A stretch of DNA of 64,000 bases, from positions 115,357,128-115,421,127 of the forward strand of contig OW799234.1 in assembly GCA_941918925.1 (NCBI GenBank), read 5' to 3'. This DNA comes from Phyto melanocephala (lineage: Eukaryota; Arthropoda; Insecta; Diptera; Rhinophoridae). The notes beneath the pieces are model-generated. The model worked only from the letters and a program-made list of their open reading frames with translations, did not search any database and was not told the DNA's origin. The position numbers and the translations under genes are program-made. Shown here one piece after another: positions 22,933 through 32,949 of this stretch (position 1 is its first letter; every line of letters begins with the position of its first letter).

Positions 22933-23316
22933 TTTTTTTATTTTTTATTTAATATATTATTTATATTTTTATTATTATATTTTTTTTAATTTTTTTTTTT
23001 TAATATTTTTTTTTTTAATATTTTTTTTGTTTTATATTTATTATATATATTTTAATTATTTTTAAAAAGAATTTTTTTTAATTTTTTTTTTAAATTTTTT
23101 TTTAAATTTTTTTTTAAATTTTTTTAAATTTTTTTTTAACATACATACGTAAATTTATAATTTTACAATGGGATGTTTTTATATATGTATGTTTTTTATA
23201 TGTATGTACGTATTTCATATGGGAAGGTGATACAAACTATTTACTGTTATTGCATGACTACACGTTGTGAAGGGTATATAAGATTCGGCACGGCCCAATA
23301 TAGCACTGTTACATGT
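22933..23316 (+). mobile_element. Family B 3' module
   Basis: An AT tract followed by the conserved 3' module and terminus, with mutations in the hairpin (cggcacggccc) and tail (gttacatg). Most likely it is the displaced 3' half of copy 2 after copy 3 inserted in its AT tract. Confidence 0.75.
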
Positions 23317-23962
23317 TTTTATATTAAAATTGTTCAGGCCTAGAATAATTTATAGACAGGTTTATGACTATTTATTGATATGGTATGCCTTAAAAGGTAT
23401 GTGTGAACAATTTTAAACAAATTACTCATTTATAGCTGTAAGCAGAAAATATTTTAAAAAATATCTATTTTCTAAATATAATTTATTTAATTTTTCAAAC
23501 TTCTCAAGAATTTTTGACACGATAAAGACATCAAATTTGAATCCGTTGTCTCGAAAGTTATATCTGATAAAAATTGACAAATCGTTTTTTGTTCAGTCTC
23601 TATGCCACCGAGAGAGCCAATATCAAATAAAAGGATGTCAGTAAAATACAGTCAACTATGAAAAGGTAAAATCAAAGATGACATCTTAGATTACATGTCG
23701 AATATATGAGTCAAAAATAGTAATTACAGCTTTGTCCCCTTTAACCCTCACAATATTGGTATCAAATCACAGCGCTTGGTCAGTAAAATATACTTAATTA
23801 CTAAATAAAAATTCAAAATCAACAATGGCGTCGAAATTTATAGAGAAAACGAAGTATTAAATGAAATCTAAATCTAGACTAAGCTACGATGTGATCATTA
23901 TACATGGTGGCGCAGGGTAGTTTCAGATTCGGCATGTCGGAATTGAACATTCTTACTCGTTT
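23317..23962 (+). repeat. Family C 3' part
   Basis: It carries the family C signatures 'tttgtcccctttaaccctca', 'ggtatcaaatcacagcgctt' and 'actaagctacgatgtgatca', which recur at 44,100 and 45,530. It ends agattcggcatgtcgga...cattcttactcg, a diverged version of the family A/B 3' terminus. It is probably the right half of the element whose 5' module starts at 20,946. Confidence 0.65.
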
Positions 23963-23964
23963 TG

Positions 23965-25670
23965 TTTAATTTTAGTGTTTACAGTGTTATGGATTTTTTT
24001 TCAAACTTGAGGATGGTTTTTCTTTATTCAGCGATTTTTATGATTAACATAAATCTTTATGAATTATAAATTATGAAAAATAACTTGAATTTAATAATCA
24101 AAACCAATTATTTTAAGTATAATATTTTTTTTTGCTTTAACGAATGAAACGAACAAATGAATTTTTACAAATAAATTTTAAGTTATACAGAAATATGTAT
24201 GTATGTAAGTATAACAACATTAATGCTCATGGGAAAGATATTCGCGCAAAGAAATTCTCTTAAACTTTTTTATAAAGAAACACTAAAGTAATTACAATCA
24301 AATATAATATAAAAGCTTCAAAATTCTTATGTATTTCATTTGTCTCTCCTTACGTGTTAAACACATTTCCGTATCCTGCTGCCCTAGAATGTTTTATCAA
24401 TAACCAGTAAGTGGTAAATGGAGATGATTAACTTTCTTTCATATCTGTGTTACTTAAATTTAATTTTTTTAGATATAAATTCGATTGGATTTTTTATATT
24501 ATTACGTGTATCATTTTCAAAGGAACAAAGATTTATTTTTCTCTTTTTACAACATATACTCGTAGCTAAAGGCATTTAAAATAAAATTGTACGAATACAT
24601 TTGAAATTAAAAAAAACTTTTAAAGCCACTAAACAAATACATAAAGTTCATTTTGCGGTTTAAACTGAATAAAAATAGTTTAAACCTAAAATTCGGAATG
24701 TAATGGTGCTGGTAACGGAATCTTTTTCTTCACTTTTGTTCGTAAAAAAAATAATTTTTCTTTGCTATTCTCCATTTATTTATTTTTTGTTTTTAACAAT
24801 GGCTTTTTGTTTGTAATGTGGTTGTATGTATATGTATTTGTGAAAATTGTGATGTGACGGATGCTTGTGTAGATGAAGTTGTTGGTTTACAATCCAATAC
24901 ACATGACGTTTGCCATTGTGTTAAAACCATCATCAGAGTGAGTGACACTATAAATGTGTTTGTTCGTAATATTTAATGTGTATAAATCTTTATACTGCAA
25001 ATCTTTTCGAATATGGTTAATAGATTTTGATTGAGTTTAAATGTTTCACCTTCTGGATTTTTATATACAGTGAAGGTGCATCGAATGCATACAAATTATC
25101 AAATTACACGGCCTTAATCATTTCTAATATAAATTTTCCCAAAATTACTGGGACTATACAGAACGAAAAGGGCGCTTAAACTACTTTTACGATTGCCAAC
25201 ACTTTACTGCACAAATGGCGACAAATTTAAACTTGCGTTTATTTTGAGTCACTCTTTGCTTTGTCCTTTAAAATTAAGAGACTAATGGAAAATTCAAAAA
25301 CATTAAAGAAATAATACGAAATTGGCCAACTATGACTATTATTTATAGAGCGTGATTTTTTTGCTATTTTATTTTTCAGTTAAAATTTTTCCAATGTTAA
25401 AAAAATATTTGTGATATGTGGCAATACCAAAAACGCTAGCCAGCAAGGTTTCCGTCTAACTCTAAAAAGCGTATCTCAGAGGGTTCCAACTCTTCTTTTT
25501 GGATACGCAGTACTTAAAATATATTTATTAAACACCAATAAAAAACTTAGACAAACAAATAAACCCTTCATTATGTATGATACCTTTGACCTGTTCGAGA
25601 CAAGATTTTATGCTCTTAAATTACCCACCCAACCATGTCACAATAATGTAGTCAATAATATTTTTTCTTG
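23965..25670. other. No recognisable gene or element
   Basis: AT-rich sequence. The frame at 25,411-25,671 ends where the next mariner relic begins and shows no known domain. Confidence 0.45.
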
Positions 25671-25674
25671 ACAA

Positions 25675-26330
25675 ACAAACGAAAAACGCTTGCACATTAC
25701 TTAATTTTATTATCAAAATTCGTTTTGTGTGAGAAGTGTGTCTCCTAAATTACTTTCATATTATGGTAGTTATAATCGACGCACCACACAGGTTATTCAA
25801 GTTATTGTGACTAAATTTTATAAATTTAACTGCAGTGGACTTTAAACTACCGACCCGTGTTTTCAGAGTACATACCAAAGAGAATATTGCTGATGTATCT
25901 CAATTCATTAGCGTTGTTTATAATTGGGCTTGTATAACTCGAAACATACAAAATACAAAAAAAAATAAAGTTAAATTTTCCTATTGAAAAATTGTTTTCA
26001 GCTAGAGGCAGTTTAAGGACCACCAATGCATTCTGAAGGACAAACTTTTTGATGCGTCCTGTATGCCGGTGACATCACTGCACCGTACTTCTTCAAGCGC
26101 GATAAAAATTGCAATGTTTATCCCCGCTAGACTATTTTTTATTGAGACACGTGAAGATTATCTTGTAAACGGGTAAACCAGCTACAATTCTAGTTCTGGC
26201 AGACAACATTACAGTGAGATACCGACCAAAATTCTAGAAACATTTTTCGGAAATTTAGTCTCATGTCGTAATCTCAGGCAACATTTGCATGAAATAATAT
26301 TTAACAACTAAACAGCAGGCACTTTTTCAA
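25675..26330 (+). pseudogene. Decayed mariner transposase relic
   Basis: The pieces can be read in order across shifting frames. FYYQNSFCVRSV and YYGSYNRRTTQVIQVIVTKF are the N-terminal helix-turn-helix region. VDFKLPTRVFRVHTKENIAD is the linker. After a deletion come CVLYAGDITAPYFFKRD (catalytic region beta-strands) and, near 26,300, LRQHLHEIIFNN-stop, the C-terminal signature. The first and second catalytic Asp blocks are deleted and several stops are present. No clean TIRs were found. It differs in its C-terminal motif from the 2666 and 6906 elements, so it is a separate mariner lineage. Confidence 0.75.
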
Positions 26331-26494
26331 TCTCCCTTATAATAAATGGAGTAAAAAACTTAGAAAACAAAGCAAATTTGTTTAAATTATAAACTTTTTA
26401 AAATTTATTTCTTAAGAAAGTTTTTAAAAATATTGTAAAAATCAAATGGATTTTTATTTGCAAACATAAGATACGGCAGTGAAAGCTTTAAAAA

Positions 26495-26497
<3 letters not shown>

Positions 26498-26535
<38 letters not shown>
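26498..26535. repeat. (TA)n microsatellite, LINE 3' tail
   Basis: About 38 bp of TA dinucleotides at the 3' end of the LINE on the minus strand. RTE-type LINEs often end in short simple repeats rather than poly(A), so it is probably the element's tail. Confidence 0.7.
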
Positions 26536-26540
<5 letters not shown>

Positions 26541-27890
26541 TTATTTAATTAAATATTAATAGAAATAGAAATACATATCGATTTTTAATTAATACTTAAA
26601 TAAAAGTTCAAAGTGAACATAGGGCGTCAACAAATTCTCTCCATCTTTGTCTATCTCTGGCAATCGCCTTAGCTTGATTCCATGAAACTCGAGCAAGTTC
26701 ACATTCCTGTTTCAGGTAGCGCACCCAGGTGTTTCGGGGTCTACCAGGTCTGCGCTGTCCTTGTGGGTTCCAATCTAAGGCTATTCTTGCTATTTCTGAT
26801 TGTGGTCTTCGCAATATATGACCTACCCACGTCCATTTACGTTTGCGAATTTCGATTTCTACCGGCTCAGAGTTCGCCATCTGCAGCAGTGCTTCATTTG
26901 TAATCCAATTAGGCCAAAAGATGTTAAGAATTTGCCTTAAGCATTTGTTTATAAATGTTTGGATTTTACGAATGGATTCTTTTGTTAAGCTCCAGGTAGA
27001 ACAGCCACACAATAACACAGACTTAACACTGCAGTTGAAAATGCGTAGTTTAGTTTTTTGCGAGATATTGTTCCTACGCCAAATTTTGTAAAGCGATAAA
27101 AAAGAGCTGCTTGCTTTATTGATACGATCAGCAATATCGCCTTGAGACCCTCCATCTTTGGTTATCTTACTACCAAGATAACGAAAAGAATCTACGTCTT
27201 CAATAGTAACATCATTTACCACCAATGGAGTTATTACATCTGTTCCTATTCGCATAAGCTTAGTCTTCCTACTGTTGATTCTGAATCCAACTTTTATAGC
27301 ATTTTCGGAGAGACACCTAAGCTTTGCTTTAATATCCTGAAAGCGATGGGCCATCAGACATATGTCATCGGCGTAGTCAATGTCATAAAGAAATTCGGAT
27401 AAGGTCCAGCGAATACCAACAGGAGCTTCTCTATTGGTTTTTTCCATGACACAATCGAGTAGTATTAAGAATAACGTTGGCGAAAGGATGCAACCTTGTC
27501 TTACACCAGTGTTGGGAAAGAACGGGCGACTCTCATTTCCGTTAAAACGAATCTTACACTTAGCATCCCTGTAGAGTTCACGAATCAGGTTTACAATTTT
27601 TTCGGGAATGCCTTTACATAACAGTGCCGACCACATTGAATTACGGAATATTGTGTCGAAAGCGCGCTCAAAATCAACAAAAAGAAGATATATGGGATTG
27701 TTTTGTTCTGCTGATTGCTCAATTATGATGCGCAACGTGTTGATATGATCTGCGCACGACCGACCTTGCCGGAAACCAGCCTGTTCTTTACGCAGTATTT
27801 GCTCCGCTATAGGGGAGATACGTTGATTAATTAGGGATGCTATAATTTTACCAATAGAATTAAGGAGAGTTATTCCATGCCAGTTTTTGC
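26501..27890 (-). mobile_element. 5'-truncated RTE-like non-LTR retrotransposon
   Basis: A 1.39-kb fragment holding the 3' part of a LINE. It is flanked by the direct repeat aatgtaca at 26,493-26,500 and 27,891-27,898, consistent with a target site duplication from target-primed reverse transcription. The upstream endonuclease half is absent, as is common for aborted reverse transcription. The reading frame runs from the truncation point to a stop about 110 bp before the tail. Confidence 0.8.
26608..27735 (-). CDS. LINE reverse transcriptase (partial ORF2, open)
   Basis: It encodes a reverse transcriptase that copies element RNA into DNA at the target site. Visible motifs are FVDFERAFD (residues 19-27, first catalytic Asp), GVRQGCILSP (77-86, motif B), YADD (121-124, catalytic Asp pair), then an NSRKTKLM and a FRYLGSKI block. 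The C-terminal tail contains WTWVGHILRR, RRPGRPRNTW and a final REFVDALC, typical of the RTE-like/endonuclease-RT group. The frame stays open upstream of the first Met to the truncation point (KNWHGITLLNSIGKI, RKEQAGFRQGRS), so that Met is internal. All catalytic residues are intact, but the endonuclease domain is missing, so it cannot act alone. The RTE assignment is from memory of the tail motifs. Confidence 0.85.
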   Translation of the reverse strand: MRIIIEQSAEQNNPIYLLFVDFERAFDTIFRNSMWSALLCKGIPEKIVNLIRELYRDAKCKIRFNGNESRPFFPNTGVRQGCILSPTLFLILLDCVMEKTNREAPVGIRWTLSEFLYDIDYADDICLMAHRFQDIKAKLRCLSENAIKVGFRINSRKTKLMRIGTDVITPLVVNDVTIEDVDSFRYLGSKITKDGGSQGDIADRINKASSSFLSLYKIWRRNNISQKTKLRIFNCSVKSVLLCGCSTWSLTKESIRKIQTFINKCLRQILNIFWPNWITNEALLQMANSEPVEIEIRKRKWTWVGHILRRPQSEIARIALDWNPQGQRRPGRPRNTWVRYLKQECELARVSWNQAKAIARDRQRWREFVDALCSL

Positions 27891-27899
27891 AATGTACAA

Positions 27900-28465
27900 A
27901 TGCTTGTTAATAATTTATCATTAACTCGAGTTTCGTTGTCAGTTGCCAACAAATTTATTATAGATGAAAACTGACAACGGTTGCTAGTTGGCAACACCAC
28001 TGAAGTTTGATTACTTTTCATAAGCGAACCATAAATTTAAATAAGAAATTTTTGAAATTTATTAGAAAGTGGAAAAAATATCAGAAAATAAAAATTAATT
28101 TATTGCAGTATACAAGTATCTATAAAAAGAGAATTTAAAAAAAAACTCTAAAGAGAAATAATAGTTTTTCTCTACTCATTTCTACCACAGTGTTTGCTTG
28201 ACGACATGGGATTACCAACATTTGTAGTTTTTATTTTCATATTCTAAAGACACTTTAAAAACCAAAGCAGGTATTGGTTGTTTCTTTCCACTACGTTTTC
28301 TATTAATTTAAAGTTTTTCTCAAAACTAGAAAGGGGGATGTCAAAGGGTGATATAAAAACGTATCAAAAATCTCTTTTAAACAGCTGGTTGCTTTAATTT
28401 CCTTTTATATTCCTAATTTTTTTTTACCAAATAATATACCTTAAGCAATAAAAAATAAAAACAAA
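27900..28465. other. No recognisable gene or element
   Basis: AT-rich flank of the LINE with no supported frame or repeat. Confidence 0.5.
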
Positions 28466-28469
28466 AAAG

Positions 28470-29370
28470 GTAAAAGCGCTATATTCGTCTGTGCTGTCTA
28501 ATAAATATATACATATGTACATATATGCATAAGATTAAAAAAAGGATGAAAATCTTTGTTAAAGGAAATCGTCTTATATGGTAAGTGGGCGTAAAAGTGT
28601 GTTTAGGCTTAAATCTTAAATTTGATATTAAACCACAGAGTCCCATAACAATTTGAAACCTTTGAAAACATCAAAATACATATTTACTGAAATGAATGAG
28701 GAAGTATGCCTTGTATGGGGGGTGGGTGTTAAACCAGGTATGTTACACTCATTTCTGAAGGTGTATTAAATATTGATATTGAAACATAAAATTTTATATA
28801 TATAAAAATCTTTAGCAATATATTTATTTATTTATTTTTATTACGAAACACTTTTAAATAATATTTTTAAATATTTCCTTAACCAAGGTGAGTAACGAAG
28901 ATAATTTGCCCGTTTTAGTAGTAGTGAAGTGTAACAGACCACAGCCTCTACCTAGAATCAAATCCGCAACCGCCGGACCGACAGACGAGCATACTACTGA
29001 GTAGTTCACCGGGACACCCTGTTTAGCAATATAAAAAATATATAAATTTACAAAAATCCTTCTGTAGGACGTGGATGGTTAAGTGGGCGTTTCATCTATA
29101 AATTTTCTTCGTACATCCTGATTTATGCGGTTTTATGAGCATAAGGTTTTAATAGACCAGGGGATACACGGTGCTGTGTAATTTTGTTTAATTTCGATCG
29201 AGGATCATTCTCGTAATATAAGAAATTAAACAATTTTCGAGGAAAAGAAACATTTTTATCCTAGAAAAGTACTTATTATCTACACGTAAAGGACAACTAT
29301 GTTTAACTTAATAACAAAATAATTATTAAACTCCCACATCTTGTTTTGTTTGGTGGTGGGTGTACAAATG
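28470..29370 (-). repeat. Old family A relic
   Basis: It starts with a decayed terminus (agcgctatattcgtctgtgc) and contains family A phrases in the expected order: 'tatggtaagtgggcgtaaaa', 'gtatggggggtgggtgttaa', 'ttaagtgggcgt', 'ttcttcgtacatcc', and 'ttttcgaggaaaag' near 29,240. It is clearly older than the 6.7-13.3 kb pair. A SINE-like element sits in its middle. Confidence 0.5.
28823..29021 (-). mobile_element. tRNA-derived SINE with 12-bp target duplication
   Basis: A 199-bp insertion flanked by tttagcaatata on both sides (28,811-28,822 and 29,022-29,033). On the minus strand it begins cagggtgtcccggtgaacta. It has a tRNA-like A box (gaactactcagtagtatgc) and, about 30 bp on, a B box (gatttgattct, close to GGTTCRANTCC). 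A unique middle part and an (aaat)n tail follow. Internal Pol III boxes, a simple A-rich tail and a long TSD are the classic SINE architecture. The parent tRNA is not identified. Confidence 0.75.
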
Positions 29371-29374
29371 CAGA

Positions 29375-30035
29375 AAGTACTAAGATTTCTAAGTATTTCC
29401 AAAAAAATAACTATTTTCTAAGTCTCATAAATCAAAATATGTTTGATTTCTTATACATACATATTGCACAAATATCTATTTATCACACATTGCATTCATA
29501 CTAAAATATTTGCCTCAAAAGGTCTTAGATAATAATAAAAAAAAAACAAAGTTGCCAGATAAGTGAAATGCGAAATCTAAGGACATTTAGGAAAATTATT
29601 CAATATCGAAAAAATAAATTCTTTTTTATAAAATATTTTAACTCATAAAAAAAAATTATTAGTATCAGAAAAAATCAAAATTTATTTATTATAACCAAGA
29701 AACTACCTACTAAAACTTTTCCTAGATATTCTGTCATTATCACATAGAACTTATAGCCTAATATAAAAATATAATACAAATTAAAATTAAAAGTTCAAAT
29801 GTAATACTTTAAAAATAAAATGTTTCGATTTGACATCACTTTTTTGTAAAGTTTCTTTGATATCCACTTCGTTGTAATATCGAGAATGTGCGTAAGAAAT
29901 AGGTATTGTCTTCTTTGCAATATAAATCGAAGTGTTATGCATTTTTCGATAACTAAAATTGTCATATAGATAAAAACTCACTGAAATTTTTGTAGTGTAA
30001 TGAATCGATTTCGATGTCTAAATTTAATTTCAATT
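29375..30035. other. No gene; one shared 35-bp string
   Basis: AT-rich sequence. About 29,748-29,782 repeats almost exactly the interior of the 14,867 MITE ('agaacttatagcctaatata' and onward). The open frame at 29,787-29,981 has no recognisable domain. Confidence 0.5.
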
Positions 30036-30039
30036 TGTA

Positions 30040-30228
30040 AAAAAGCATTGATATATATACGTACATATATAAAAAACAAACATATATAAAAACATCTCAT
30101 TGTAAAATTATAAATTTACGTATGTATGTTAAAAAAAATACAAAAAAATAAAAAAAAAAAATTTTAATAAAATTAAAAAAAAATTGAAAAAAATTATTTA
30201 ACAAAAATAAATTAAATATATATAATAA
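30040..30228 (-). repeat. Family B 3' part, left flank of the Penelope pair
   Basis: On the minus strand it reads 'aacatacatacgtaaattta', 'acaatgagatgtttttatat', the order of the family B 3' module, next to an A/T tract. The terminal hairpin is missing. With the family B 5' module at 34,790-35,108, it shows that the Penelope pair lies inside one family B copy. Confidence 0.7.
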
Positions 30229-30304
30229 ATTATATATGATTTTTCCAAGCTTGAGATCAACTTTTTTTTTTTTAGTTTTTTTATAAAAAATTATTTATTT
30301 TAAC

Positions 30305-30347
30305 CAATATTTCGCTACCAAACAATGGGTAGCTTCTTCAGGGTAAT
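30305..30347 (-). ncRNA. Candidate hammerhead ribozyme in Penelope LTR
   Basis: On the minus strand: ctgaaga (fits CUGANGA), one extra base, a 6-bp stem gctacc/ggtagc with an 8-nt loop, then gaaa-tatt. The last block matches the minimal GAAA-N-N'-U-H core of Penelope hammerheads, with U as the cleavage-site base. The flanking acc/ggt can form a short stem I. The extra unpaired base after CUGANGA and the very short stem III weaken it. Penelope-like elements are known to carry such ribozymes; activity here is inference. Confidence 0.5.
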
Positions 30348-30551
30348 ATGTATACAAATTTTATAAAAACAAAAAACAAATTCAAAACAATTTCAAATTG
30401 AAAAAATATTTTGTAAAAAGGCGGGAAAATATTTTTTCAATATAAACAATTTTTGAAATATACAAACAAACAAACATACAAAAATAATTCATTCACATAT
30501 TTATAGTAATAATTTACAAAAATAACAACTAATACTATTAGACTACCGTTT

Positions 30552-32748
30552 TCAGATCTTATTAACTAATAATCTATAATTTTGGGCAACATTTGCAGTA
30601 TCAGTCTTATAATTAATTCTCTGTGTAGGTGGTACTTTAATAATTTGTAACATTTCTAACATATTCCTACGTCTGTAATTGTTTTCCTTGTTTAAAATTA
30701 ATGTTTTATTGAAGTCTGGATAATGATTAGAACTAGCGCAATGTAATGATAATGCTGTTTTTTGTGTCAGTGTAGTGTTCCTGTATTTCTGATCAGATCT
30801 ATGTCCAGCGATCCTAGTTTCCAATTTATTCTTTGTTGTTCCTACATAAACTTTGTCACAACTTTCAGTATCATTACCATTACATGGTATTTTATACACT
30901 AAATTAGACATTTCAAGTTTATCTATCTTATCCTTTGTTTTACTAAACAGTTTACCTAACGTGTTATATGTTTTGTGGGCCATTATATATTTTTTATAGT
31001 CGTAAATTTTTGAGTTTTTCAATCTTTCAGATAAAAGAGGGACATAAGTTAATGATTCATAAATTTTGGGTTCAGTTGTCAGTCTTGTGCTACTATTTCC
31101 CCTATTTTCATATCGTCCTATTAATCTACAAATTATCCGGATTGGATAATTATTTTCATCTAAAATATTCTTAATTTTCCCTATATTCTTTCTATGAAAT
31201 TTCGTATCACTAATCTTTAAAACCCTCTCAATTAAATTTCTTGCCGTATTAATTACAATTCCCTTGGGGTGTTTCGAATAATAATTTATGATTCTTCCAG
31301 ATGAAGTAGGTTTCTGGTACCAATCTATTAACAAATTATTACCCCTTCTTATCACTAATGTATCTAAATATGGAATTCTAGAGTCACTTTCCATCTCAAT
31401 TGTGAATTTTATATCATCATGAAATGAATTAAATGTTTCCAAAATATTATCAATTGAATGATTTGGGACAATACAAAACAAGTCATCAACATATTTTGTT
31501 ATTATCCTTGGCCTTACATTTAATTTCTCAATGCAACAATCTAATAACTTCTCCATAACAATATCTGCTATAATTGGAGAAGCCGGAGATCCCATTGGGA
31601 GTCCTTTTTGTTGTATATATACTCTGTCCTCATATTTAAAATATCTGTTATCTATTATACAAAATTTCAAAATACTTAGAAAAAGGTCTTTTCCCATCTT
31701 AGTATGTTTTTCAATAATTTCCCATTTCTCCTCAATAATATCTACAGCTATATCTATTGGAATACTCGGAAATAAAGATACAACATCAAGTGAAATTAAC
31801 TTCTCATCAGATCGTATCTTTAACTTTTCTATTCTTTCTCTAAATTGTAAAGAATCCTTTACATTATATTTAGAGTTTTCAGTTAGTTTTTTAAGTATAT
31901 TCGTAATATACTTACAAAGTTCATAAGACGGAGAGTTCACAAATGAACATATTGGTCTTAAAGGAAAATGTTCCTTATGGATCTTTGGTACTCCATATAA
32001 CCTAGGTGCCGTAGATATGTTCGTTTTAAGTTGTTCTTTCCCCAACAAAGTGATAATCTTTAAATTAAAAAGATCATCAACTAAATTATTATTTCTAGTC
32101 TGTAATCTAGTTGTCGGATCCCTATTTGATAATTGGTAGGTGGTTATATCCCCTACAATATCATTCATCCTTAAAATGTAGTCAGATCTATTAACTGCAA
32201 CCGTTGTATTGCCCTTATCAGCATTTAAAATAAGTAAGTTTTTGTTATTCCTTAAAAATTTTTCAGTCATATTTACTTTATCTAAAATAAATTTATCCCT
32301 ATTTGTAAGACATCCCCTGTCCAAATGATGATCAACAACATTTGTCAATTTATTCCCTGCTATTTCCTGTCCTTCCTTTTCTTCTAATGTCTGTATTAAA
32401 TCTTCCCCATCTGCAATAATCTTCAAAACAGGTAAACTTTCCTTCCTAACAGGTAATGCAAACTCTCCGCCCAATGAGAGAACCCACTGTACATCTGTCG
32501 GAATCTCAAAATCTGATTTATTCACAAACCATTTTCTATTCTGCTTAATATCTAATTCTCTTTTTTGTAAATTAACTAAACAATCATATTTTTTCTTATG
32601 TACCTCTTTTATCTGCAAACTGAAAAACATGGATAATCTATCCTGGTGTTCAATAAATGAATGGAAAACATCTATACTAAAATAGTAATATAAATTAGTG
32701 GTGATATATTCTAATTCTTGTGAAACTTGCTTAAATAATCCATGCTTC
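30552..32748 (-). CDS. Penelope-like RT with GIY-YIG endonuclease (5' partial)
   Basis: The frame encodes a reverse transcriptase followed by a GIY-YIG endonuclease, the defining layout of Penelope-like elements. Counting from the first Met at 32,630, the RT motifs are ISLDVVSLFPSIP (about 277-290, first catalytic Asp), GLPMGSPASP (343-352) and KYVDDLF with the catalytic YVDD at 380-383, then YLDTLVI. A Cys-containing IPC...SCD segment leads into KVYVGTT (about 594-600), with R and H of LETRIAGHRSD following, as in the endonuclease. The frame is open upstream of that Met for another 39 codons up to the N gap, so the true start is hidden; the family's usual length is about 800 residues or more. 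No stop or frameshift is seen. Confidence 0.9.
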
Positions 32749-32948
32749 NNNNNNNNNNNNNNNNNNNNNNNNNNNNNNNNNNNNNNNNNNNNNNNNNNNN
32801 NNNNNNNNNNNNNNNNNNNNNNNNNNNNNNNNNNNNNNNNNNNNNNNNNNNNNNNNNNNNNNNNNNNNNNNNNNNNNNNNNNNNNNNNNNNNNNNNNNNN
32901 NNNNNNNNNNNNNNNNNNNNNNNNNNNNNNNNNNNNNNNNNNNNNNNN
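32749..32948. other. Assembly gap, 200 N
   Basis: Exactly 200 N. The gap lies between the 5' sides of the two Penelope copies. The right copy resumes at a point matching about 31,904 of the left copy, so at least some 840 bp of the right copy is absent or lies in the gap. The true gap size is therefore uncertain. Confidence 0.95.
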
Positions 32949-32949
32949 T

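Larger units (their letters stand above)
30229..32748 (-). mobile_element. Penelope-like element, left copy (5' end in gap)
   Basis: At least 2.5 kb on the minus strand. The coding frame runs from the assembly gap to about 30,552. About 320 bp of non-coding 3' sequence follows, containing a hammerhead-ribozyme-like motif and 'agttgatctcaagcttgg'. The right copy is its inverted, almost identical partner. The element is the only one in the window with a full RT plus endonuclease module. Confidence 0.9.

Noticed and set aside
22505..23140. Long A/T runs as a possible replication origin or matrix attachment site
   Set aside because: They are explained as the AT tract of family B elements and recur with each copy.
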